A stretch of DNA of 64,000 nt from Halichondria panicea (Eukaryota; Porifera; Demospongiae; Suberitida; Halichondriidae), in the NCBI RefSeq assembly GCF_963675165.1, contig NC_087382.1, positions 1,116,001-1,180,000 on the forward strand. The letters run 5' to 3'. Shown piece after piece: positions 55,786 through 64,000 of this stretch. The stretch's first letter is position 1. Every line of letters begins with the position of its first letter. The position numbers were made by a program, and so were the translations under genes. Below the pieces are notes generated by a model, which searched no databases, was not told the origin of the DNA, and worked only from the letters and a program-made list of their open reading frames with translations.

Positions 55786-58700
55786 ATGCACTGCACCTGG
55801 TTGATGCTGCTACTGACCCTAGCTACTGTTACCAGGAGTGAGCACTATCACATTGTGCCAGTGGATTCAACTGACTTGTGTCATGACTATCAAAATGGAA
55901 CTTGTTTCACTCTCGAGCAGCTTGTTCAAACAGACCTGTTATCTGGTGGAGACAATCTCACCTTGAGCTTTCTACCTGGAGATCATTTATTAAGTGAAAT
56001 GCTTTACATTTGTAATTTCACAGAGGTGATTATTGCTGGCCAAAATGCCACCATCAATTTGAACAATTCTGGTAGAGTGCAGATATCTAATATCAGTGCG
56101 TTGAGTATTGAAGGAGGTTTGCATTTCACTGGAGCAAGTGATGAAAGTAGTTCAGGCTACATGAACATTTCTCAATGCTATTTGGTAGACTTGAAATTGC
56201 TAAAGTTGGAAGCTTGTACACTCGGGATCACTCGTACGGTAACTGTGACGATTGAACAAGTTCTCTTTGTGAACAACACTAGCACTGACAGAGCATTGAT
56301 TGTTAAGGCTGATACTGTGTATATTGAAAAGAGCGACTTCTTCAGTAACAATGGCGGTGGAGCAGTTCACATTGAATCAAGTCAAACTGTTATTAATGGT
56401 TCAAGGTTCGATTCCAATACTGCTGCATATGGTGGAGCAGTGTTTGTGGCCTCTGCAAATGTGACTATCAGTTGGAGCAACTTTACAAATAATAGCGCTT
56501 ATTATAATGGTGGAGCGATTAGTACTTCCGAAAGTAATTTGTCCATATACAACTGTGCGCTACTAAACAATAGTGCTATCGTTGGCGGTGGAGCAATTAA
56601 TAGCCTGGAAGGGAGTGTCTCAATCTCCGACAGTGAGCTAGCGTACAACAGTGCTGAATATGGTGGAGCGATTTCCACCTTTGAAAGTAATTTGTCCATA
56701 TACAACTGTGCGCTACTAAACAATAGTGCTATCGTTGATGGTGGAGCAATTATTAGCCTGGAAGGGAGTGTCTCAATCTCCGACAGTGAGTTAGCGTACA
56801 ACAGTGCTGAATATGGTGGAGCAATTTCCACCTTCAAAAGTAATTTGTTCATTTCCAACTGTGCACTACTGAACAATAGTGCTATTTTTGGCAGTGGAGC
56901 AATTATTAGCCTGGAAGGGAGTGTCTCAATCTCCGACAGTGAGCTAGCGTATAACAGTGCTGAAAATGGTGGAGCAATTTCCACCTTCAAAAATCATTTG
57001 TCCATGTATAACTGTGCGCTACTAAACAATAGTGCTATCTATAGCGGTGGAGCAATTTATAGCCAGGGAGGGAGTGTCTCAATCTCTGACAGTGAGCTAG
57101 AGTACAACAGTGCTAAAAGATCAGATGGAGTGATTTTGGTTTTTAATGGAGAGTTACTAATATCCAATAGCAAGCTAATAAACAACAAGGCAGCCTTTGG
57201 TGGAGTGATTGCACTTTTCGTGGGTAATGCATCTATCTTGAGCTGTAATATAACAGACAATGAAGCTGTAGTTGGTAATGGAGGAACTAGTCTTGGTGGA
57301 GCAATTTTGATATATACTGGAACTATATCTGTCTCCAAAGTCATGTTTAAAAATAACAGTGCTGACGTTGGTGCAGTGTTTTTTGTCGCTGATGGCACTG
57401 TGATCATTTTCGACTCTCTGCTCACAAACAACAGAGCCACCCAACAAGATGGAGTGATTGCGGTTGCTTTCTCAAGTTTGATAATTACTAATACAAGCAT
57501 ATTTGACAATTTTGAGGGTGAAAATATCATTTACGTAGTACATTCTAACTTGTCATTTACGGGAGTTAACAACGTTAGCAATAATGTAAGCCCTGTGTAT
57601 TCTCTAAGCAGTCGAGTGGAGTTCAATGGACCCACAACTCTCAGTAACAATCGTGGTGTGCAGGGTGGAGCCATCAGAGCAGTCCTGAGTCAAATCTATA
57701 TCAATGCAGAAGGAGTGGTCATTTCTAACAATACTGCTACTGTTGGAGGAGGTGTTTTTCTGAGAGAGAGCACACTCTTTGTTCACTATCCCATAGAGAT
57801 TTCTCACAACACAGCACAAAATGGTGGTGGGATTTATGCATACTCAAGCGAAATTGAATTTGATTCGAAGGTCACTACTGGTTGTATATTTAATAATAAC
57901 TTTGTCCTGTGTACATGTAGTGACATGGAACCTGTACTGTTTGTGAGTATTATAGATCGAAATGATGCTCAAAATGGAGGAGGTATTTATGCAGTCGCTT
58001 CAAACATCAAGGCTTTTTCTCACGCTCACATCCACATACAGTCAAACTCAGCAAACAACAGTGGAGGTGGAGTGTATCTACAACAAAGTTCCAAGATCTA
58101 TATTTTGAAACAGAACTTGGAGATAGAACTTGGTAAAACGCTGGTCAAGCTAGAAATCCACAATAACACGGCTCAATATGGAGGGGGGATATTTGTGGCA
58201 GACAGTACTGAGAGTGGTGTGTGTAGAGGAGAGGATGTAACTACTGCAGGAGATCTGACACAAACAGAATGCTTCATTCAAACTCTAGATCTCCATGGTC
58301 TTGATATCAATTTTACTAATTTGTTAACTTTGGTCCTAACTTTTAATGAACAAGTTAAGTGTTTGAACAGTACAGTTAATTATTGCAATACTTTTTTGAC
58401 TAACAACACAGCTTCCCAGTCAGGAGCAGATATTTACGGAGGTCTGTTTGACAGGTGTACTGTGGATGTATCAGCCGAACTCTCTTCATCAGACAATGGA
58501 TTTGAGTACTTAAACAATACTGTGCATTATTCATCAATAGCTTCAAAGGCTGTCAGAGTAAAGTTGTGTAACACCACCAAGCAAACCATTTCTGTTAGAA
58601 AAGGACAAGCATTCACAATCAGTGTTATGGCTGTAGACCAAGCTGGAAATCCAATGAATAATGCCATAATTCACAGTTCTGTTATCACTGAGAGCCGTAG

Positions 58701-60618
58701 AGTTGATCGTCTCAAAGAAGGACAAGCACAACAAGAAGTTGGCAATCAGTGCACAGAATTAGAGTACAATGTATTCTCACAAGACAGCTCTGCTCAAGTG
58801 GAACTCTATGCTGAGGGTCCATGCAACAATTTGGGAATTTCAAGACAAATTCTAAACATCTCTTTTCTAAAGTGTGAATGTCCTATTGGACTCCAACCAA
58901 TCATGTCCTCAATTGAGTGCAAGTGTGACTGTGATCCAGTGTTGCAACAAGAATATCAGATAACAAACTGTTCTGATGAAAATGAGACCATAAAATTGGA
59001 AAGTAATAACAACATATGGATAGGAGTCACTAATACCACTAACGGAAGTAGGTATGTTGTTAGTAACTGTACATTTGACTATTGTGTACTAAAACCAGTC
59101 AACATCAGTCTAAGCAACCCTGACGAACAGTGTGCCCACAATCGAAGTGGTGTCTTGTGTGGAGAATGTGAACCAGGACTCAGTCTTGTGTTAGGTACTT
59201 CACGATGTGAACTCTGCTCAAACTCTTACCTTCTCCTGCTACTCCCGTTTGCCCTGGCAGGCATAGTACTAGTTGTATTCATTCTCGTTTTCAACATTAC
59301 CATAGCAACAGGCACTATCCATGGGCTGATCTTCTACACTAATATATTAGCTGCAAATCAGTCGATTTTCGTGCCTTTTCATAACCCTTTGACAGTTTTC
59401 ATATCGTGGGTGAATCTTGACTTAGGTATTGAGACATGCTTTTATGATAGAATGAACTCTCAAGCAAAAGTGCTCCTTCAAATGGTCTTTCCTGCTTACC
59501 TGTTTCTTCTGATGTTCTTAATAATCATTTTGAGCAAGTACTTTGACTTTTTTGCAAAGCTCCTCTCCAACAGGAACCCAGTTGCTGCCCTAGGCACACT
59601 CGTCCTACTCTCTTATTCCAAACTCTTACGGTTTATCATTGCTGCACTGCAATACAGGGTCTTGAATTATCCTGATGGTGCAACCAAGGTGTTGGATTTT
59701 CCCAACAATTCAAGTGATAATATAGTTTGGTTGTATGACGGCAATGTGCAATATTTCACTCCCGGTCATGTCCCTCGGTTTATTTTTGCCACCATAATCA
59801 TCATTTCTGGTATATTGTTCACTGTACTGCTCTTCTTTGGACAATGGTTTTCTCGGTGCTCAAAATGGAAGCTCATGAAATGGACTAAGAACACATACTA
59901 CAATGGCTTCATGGATGCATACCATGCTCCATTCACTCCCAAGCATCGCTACTGGGTGGGACTGCTCCTATTTTCTTTGATTGCTCATAACCTAATAACA
60001 GCTTTGGCTTTGGACACTTCTCTCCCTGTACTATCAGCTGGATCTATAACTGTTGGACTGATTGTTTTCAAATTGCAGAATTATCCAGTGTACAAAATAC
60101 GATTCAATGAGTTACTGGAAACACTCTTTTTCCTCAATCTTGCAATTCTAGCGTATGGCACCCTCTACATAGGAAACATCAATGAGAGTCAAAACATAAT
60201 ATCCAACATTTCAATGGCAGTGGCTTTTATTTTGTTTGTGGTGATAGTTTGCTACCATTGTTACGAGTATATGTTGAAGAAAGTCCCTGTTCTGCAAAAC
60301 TCACTCAAACTGAGAAAAATGATTCCACGAGTTCACAAACTGGAACAATACGAAATGGAGAATAATGAAACCTGGACAAACGTGGACAGATATGATCCGT
60401 ACACTGATGGAGCCATGGAAGAAGCTGACCCTGATCGTTACATCACTCCTCCCATCATCCGACCTGCCACGAGGCCGGACCAGCTGAGAGAGCCTGCCCT
60501 GGACGTACTAGCCCCCCTCACCACAGAGGACTACAGACCAGCCCCTCCCCCTCCTCAAGCTACAGCTGACAATGCACCCAAAGTCACACACACTGTAATC
60601 GATGTCGTGAAAGAGTAA
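55786..60618 (+). CDS. Large secreted-type beta-helix plus multi-TM membrane protein (pmp-like repeats)
   Basis: 1610 aa in one exon. Signal peptide 1-18. Residues about 100-900 are repeats of GGAI...N...F/L-x-x-N with NNS/NNT glycosylation sites, a parallel beta-helix pattern like chlamydial polymorphic membrane protein repeats. Residues 242-445 are four near-identical 51-aa units (153-bp period, starts 56509, 56662, 56815, 56968). A Cys-rich stalk follows (CECP...CKCDC, GVLCGECEPGLSL, C-x2-C; about 1029-1143), then seven to nine TM helices from about 1146 to 1495, and a cytoplasmic tail with tyrosines and a Pro-rich RPAPPPP. It is probably a cell-surface receptor or adhesion protein; the ligand is unknown. 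The single exon suggests retro-origin or family expansion without introns. Confidence 0.85.
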   Translation: MHCTWLMLLLTLATVTRSEHYHIVPVDSTDLCHDYQNGTCFTLEQLVQTDLLSGGDNLTLSFLPGDHLLSEMLYICNFTEVIIAGQNATINLNNSGRVQISNISALSIEGGLHFTGASDESSSGYMNISQCYLVDLKLLKLEACTLGITRTVTVTIEQVLFVNNTSTDRALIVKADTVYIEKSDFFSNNGGGAVHIESSQTVINGSRFDSNTAAYGGAVFVASANVTISWSNFTNNSAYYNGGAISTSESNLSIYNCALLNNSAIVGGGAINSLEGSVSISDSELAYNSAEYGGAISTFESNLSIYNCALLNNSAIVDGGAIISLEGSVSISDSELAYNSAEYGGAISTFKSNLFISNCALLNNSAIFGSGAIISLEGSVSISDSELAYNSAENGGAISTFKNHLSMYNCALLNNSAIYSGGAIYSQGGSVSISDSELEYNSAKRSDGVILVFNGELLISNSKLINNKAAFGGVIALFVGNASILSCNITDNEAVVGNGGTSLGGAILIYTGTISVSKVMFKNNSADVGAVFFVADGTVIIFDSLLTNNRATQQDGVIAVAFSSLIITNTSIFDNFEGENIIYVVHSNLSFTGVNNVSNNVSPVYSLSSRVEFNGPTTLSNNRGVQGGAIRAVLSQIYINAEGVVISNNTATVGGGVFLRESTLFVHYPIEISHNTAQNGGGIYAYSSEIEFDSKVTTGCIFNNNFVLCTCSDMEPVLFVSIIDRNDAQNGGGIYAVASNIKAFSHAHIHIQSNSANNSGGGVYLQQSSKIYILKQNLEIELGKTLVKLEIHNNTAQYGGGIFVADSTESGVCRGEDVTTAGDLTQTECFIQTLDLHGLDINFTNLLTLVLTFNEQVKCLNSTVNYCNTFLTNNTASQSGADIYGGLFDRCTVDVSAELSSSDNGFEYLNNTVHYSSIASKAVRVKLCNTTKQTISVRKGQAFTISVMAVDQAGNPMNNAIIHSSVITESRRVDRLKEGQAQQEVGNQCTELEYNVFSQDSSAQVELYAEGPCNNLGISRQILNISFLKCECPIGLQPIMSSIECKCDCDPVLQQEYQITNCSDENETIKLESNNNIWIGVTNTTNGSRYVVSNCTFDYCVLKPVNISLSNPDEQCAHNRSGVLCGECEPGLSLVLGTSRCELCSNSYLLLLLPFALAGIVLVVFILVFNITIATGTIHGLIFYTNILAANQSIFVPFHNPLTVFISWVNLDLGIETCFYDRMNSQAKVLLQMVFPAYLFLLMFLIIILSKYFDFFAKLLSNRNPVAALGTLVLLSYSKLLRFIIAALQYRVLNYPDGATKVLDFPNNSSDNIVWLYDGNVQYFTPGHVPRFIFATIIIISGILFTVLLFFGQWFSRCSKWKLMKWTKNTYYNGFMDAYHAPFTPKHRYWVGLLLFSLIAHNLITALALDTSLPVLSAGSITVGLIVFKLQNYPVYKIRFNELLETLFFLNLAILAYGTLYIGNINESQNIISNISMAVAFILFVVIVCYHCYEYMLKKVPVLQNSLKLRKMIPRVHKLEQYEMENNETWTNVDRYDPYTDGAMEEADPDRYITPPIIRPATRPDQLREPALDVLAPLTTEDYRPAPPPPQATADNAPKVTHTVIDVVKE

Positions 60619-60712
60619 CATTAACATAATTATAGATGCACAATTTTATATTTATTGACTTTTTGTGGACTAGATTCAGTTACTTGTAACGACTTTGCTA
60701 GTTAGTTTCCTG

Positions 60713-60915
60713 TATACTCCTGTGTTGTACTGTATCAAGCATGGGTTCCTGTACTCCTGTGTTGTACTGTATCAAGCATGGGTTCCTGTACTCCTGTGTT
60801 GTACTGTATCAAGCATGGGTTCCTGTACTCCTGTGTTGTACTGTATCAAGCATGGGTTCCTGTACTCCTGTGTTGTACTGTATCAAGCATGGGTTCCTGT
60901 ACTCCTGTGTCAGTA
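60713..60915. repeat. 37-bp tandem repeat, about 5.5 copies
   Basis: Unit contains gttgtactgtatcaagcatg. Copies are almost identical, just 3' of the large gene. ORFs over it are repetitive artefacts. Confidence 0.95.
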
Positions 60916-61435
60916 TACTATAGACAATTTAAGTCCTGTGTGTTATACTATTTATTACTTCTTTTGTATAGTTCTCTAATTTATTGCTTTGTGCTCTAGC
61001 AGCTTGCTCCTATATAGTGTCACCCCTATATAGCTTTGTGTATGGGAGCCTCTGCTCCGCTTGTCTTTGTTGTACTTAGTCTTTACAGTCTATGTTATTG
61101 TGCATGTGTTAGTTGATCTATGGTTGAATGATAGAATCTCATCTTGAACTGTCGCACGCTGCTCAGTGCACAAACTTTAAATTACCATTTGAATTTGAAC
61201 AAGGGGAATAGTTTGCCCAATGGAACAGCATCGTATACGATACTACTGTTGACCAAGTTACTGGTCACTTCACGGGGAACCTAAATAACTAACACCAACC
61301 CATCTTGTACATCCTTGTTGGTGTTTGAGCGGCTCAGCCAGCCCTACTTCCCCCTATTTTTCCACAAAATGCTTTTGCACTTGTATAATTATAGTTCAGT
61401 GAAATGTGAGTGAAATAATACCAGTCGTTTGTTCT

Positions 61436-61635
<200 letters not shown>

Positions 61636-61689
61636 TGAGTGTGAGTGTGTGTGTGTCGGTGTGAGTGAGGTGTGGGTGGAGTAGAGTTT

Positions 61690-62205
61690 TATTCGTGCAA
61701 CCTCGCGGCCACTCCTATACCCTCGTGCAACCTCGCGGCCATACTCTTATACCCTTGTGCAACCTCATGGCCATACTCCTATACCCTCGTGCAACCTCGC
61801 AGCCATGCTCCTATACCCTCGTGCAACCTCATGGCCATACTCCTATACCCTCGTGCAACCTCGCAGCCATGCTCCTATACCCTCGTGCAACCTCATGGCC
61901 ATACTCCTATACACTCGTGCAACCTCACGGCCACTCCTATACCCTCGTGCAACCTCGCGGCCATACTCTTATACCCTTGTGCAACCTCATGGCCATACTC
62001 CTATACCCTCGTGCAACCTCGCAGCCATACTCCTATACCCTCGTGCAACCTCATGGCCATACTCCTATACACTCGTGCAACCTCGCGGCCATACTCCAAT
62101 ACCCTCGTGCAACCTCACGTGCAATCTCATGGCCATACTCCTATACCCTTCTGCAACCTCGTGGCCATACTCCTATACCCTCGTGCAACCTCATGGCCAT
62201 ATATA
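61690..62205. repeat. 32-bp minisatellite, about 16 copies
   Basis: Unit includes tataccctcgtgcaacctc and ggccatactc, with variant forms (gcggcc, atggcc, gcagcc) in a mixed order and a few length variants. Confidence 0.95.
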
Positions 62206-62518
62206 CCTTTTTTTTTAAGTGTCCTAATTGAACAGCTCAGCAGAACTTCAAAGGATAATCGCATTCATGATACTATCCAATCTGCCACAGAATCCAATAT
62301 CATGCAACATTCACAAGTTGATAGCACGCTCCCTCCCAGATTGTTGTTGTAAAATTTACAACAATTTGACCAGTAAAGGGTTAAGAGTGCATGCATGCAT
62401 TACTTACTGGTATTAGCTATTCTAGTGACATTTTCTCATTGACAGTGACTCATAACCACTGACTGCAATTGTTCATCACTTCAAGTTGCATGTTAAAGCA
62501 TTTTCTCTGGATATCGTC

Positions 62519-62872
62519 ATGAAGATTTCAATGATTGCCAATGTGGCTCTGCTATATCTCTCGTGGCCTTGGCCTCTTCTGCTCAGTCCTCATGACCATG
62601 GTTATTATCAGCAGCTGATAGATGCCCTGGAGCTGGAGCAACAAGATGACTCAGGTATATAATAATGTATTATCTTGTTACTAACCACCACTAGAATTAA
62701 TGAAAGTGGCACCATTATAATTTGATAGCTTGCACTATTAAGTTGGTTCATGTTAAATTGATAGTTGACATGAGAATAATCATACATTACTTTGACTACA
62801 GCTCGTCAGCAACACTATTATCAGCTGAAAAATGGCCCAGCTGCTCATATCAATGAAAAAACGGGTATGACA
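62519..62872 (+). pseudogene. Lectin-family exons 1-2, SUEL exon missing
   Basis: ATG at 62519. Exon 1 ends DALELEQQDDS before a GTATAT donor. Exon 2 (RQQHYYQLKNGPAAHIN) ends before GTATGA with the same phases as the lectin at 24649. Relative to arm A, a two-base insertion alters the signal-peptide frame. No third exon follows in this window. Confidence 0.6.
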
Positions 62873-63496
62873 TTATAAGCAGAATACAAAAAGTTTGTAA
62901 TACAGTAGAACCTCGCTAATCCAAATAGAGCCGGACCAGACCCTATCCAATTATAATTTTTTATTTCATTACCGTAATTGATGTAATTACAGCGCCACCA
63001 TAATTTAAGCGCCACGTCATCATCAGCATAATTTTTTAGGTCCTAAAAAAGCACCAACCGTTGTTGGAATTATTTTTTTCTGGCGCTTATAAAAAGGCTT
63101 GTTTGAGACATCAAGACAATCATCCTGCATCTTTGACTTCCTTCACTTCTAACCTAATTACAAGTACACTTCCTAGTAAAATATGCGACATGCATATGTA
63201 GACACATAATTTATTATAGACAAGACAATTCACTGCGGATTTAACGCAAGCTGTGGATATAGTGTATGACCCATTCCTGCGCATGGGCATCTGAAGGCCA
63301 AACGAGACCAAGCAGCAGACCGCAGAGGTCCTTAGTGATGTGAGCTCTCACGCTAATCAGAGCATGCACGTGATGAAGTTAATCAGCCAAAAATTATACT
63401 GAAGAAAATTGGGGAAGTTAATTATGGACCATACTCTATTGAGTTACGCATACGTATCAATTTAAGGCTTTAGCAATCACACTAATACAAAAATGT

Positions 63497-63735
63497 TGGT
63501 TTGAAGCATATAAAGTCTCTTGTCACTCGTAGCTGCAAGTGTGCTCTTTCACTGTCAGAAACGCAAAGTCTCTTAGAGCCAACCCATGCACTGTCCACGT
63601 AAAGTGATCGTGGGTTGATATCTCGCTCCATTCTATCACTCCGTAGTCGGTTCATTGTAACTCCACATCTGCATGGTGCAGATTGTTGCTCTATACAGAA
63701 TTTCATTTTCCGTAGTACTGAGTTCACTTCCATTT
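63497..63735 (-). pseudogene. TRAF-like MATH fragment, arm B copy
   Basis: Inverted counterpart of 33103-33330 (RCGVTMNRLRSDRMERDINP) with small differences. Confidence 0.65.
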
Positions 63736-64000
63736 CAGGCATAGGCCACTTTAGTTGATGATCGGTCCGTTTTCAATTTTGTATGATGAAATTGCTGTCA
63801 ATTATTTCGGGCAAGGTATACCAGGCCGCGCCTTTCTCTTCGCGACTGGAATCGAGGCTAAGCTGCTAGCTATTACATCTGCAAGGGTTAATTTTGGAAT
63901 GCATTGCCCTGCTACGTCCACTCATTTTCCCTTCACTTCCACCTTTTCTGATTTCTGGCTTTCTTATGGGGTGCCATTTGTGTCAAAATTAATACAAATT

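Larger units (their letters stand above)
62383..63963. repeat. Arm B of the large inverted duplication
   Basis: Reverse complement of 32884-34630. The outer breakpoints are gagtgcatgcatgca and tctgatttctggctttct; beyond them the flanks differ. Confidence 0.85.

Noticed and set aside
56502-57819. Minus-strand ORFs of 70-162 codons under the large receptor gene
   Set aside because: Antisense shadows of the regular GGAI repeats; no independent motifs.
61665-62352. Open frames of 150-226 codons
   Set aside because: A 32-bp minisatellite read in three frames. All frames stay open equally well, so there is no coding bias.

Overview
This is animal genomic DNA, most likely from a demosponge. The evidence is: AT-rich sequence; short introns with GT/AG ends; metazoan-only protein types (TRAF with RING, TRAF zinc fingers and a MATH-like end; an ankyrin-Roc-COR-Death protein; a SUEL-type lectin; the TM5-TM7 part of an adhesion-class GPCR); and a huge intronless beta-helix plus multi-TM protein of the kind often labelled pmp-like in sponge genomes. 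The species assignment is inference. The window contains one 200-base run of N.

Layout. 1-7.4 kb: two MITE or foldback repeats, an intact intronless TRAF-like gene (2202-3497) and its decaying tandem copies. 7.7-16.8 kb (minus): a nine-exon ankyrin/Roc-COR/Death gene whose splice phases all agree. 17.1-24.6 kb: a foldback element with about 1.4-kb inverted arms, itself invaded by a 2.9-kb element carrying a CXC-domain gene. 24.65-25.46 kb (minus): a three-exon secreted lectin whose stop codon lies next to the foldback element. 25.6-28.6 kb: foldback repeats split by a 2.1-kb element carrying a decayed RecQ-like helicase. 29-36 kb: repeats, a dispersed TRAF pseudogene, and one arm of an inverted duplication whose other arm is at 62.4-63.96 kb. 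37-40 kb (minus): a broken GPCR, a TIR element carrying a signal-peptide exon, and a receptor-tail exon. 40-42 kb: minisatellites and the gap. 42.1-43.1 kb: a dead IS630/Tc1-like transposase. 45.2-46.3 kb: a TIR element holding exon-like fragments. 46.8-52.7 kb: tandem foldback units with nested insertions. 53-55 kb: small repeats and gene scraps. 55.8-60.6 kb: the 1610-aa membrane protein. 60.7-62.2 kb: minisatellites.

The main result is two mobile-element systems defined by their termini and target-site duplications (TSDs). System I has TAG...CTA ends and 9-10-bp TSDs. Its seven members run from 2111 bp (with a RecQ-like pseudogene) down to palindromes of 58, 46 and 25 bp. The 25-bp one sits inside the GPCR TM7 coding sequence with a perfect 10-bp TSD. 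System II has CAG...CTG ends and 5-bp TSDs. It has five members, one of which encodes a PIN/FEN1-like plus CXC protein. Several insertions are confirmed against uninterrupted duplicate copies in the same window.

All domain calls come from reading motifs in the translated sequence. No database search was run.
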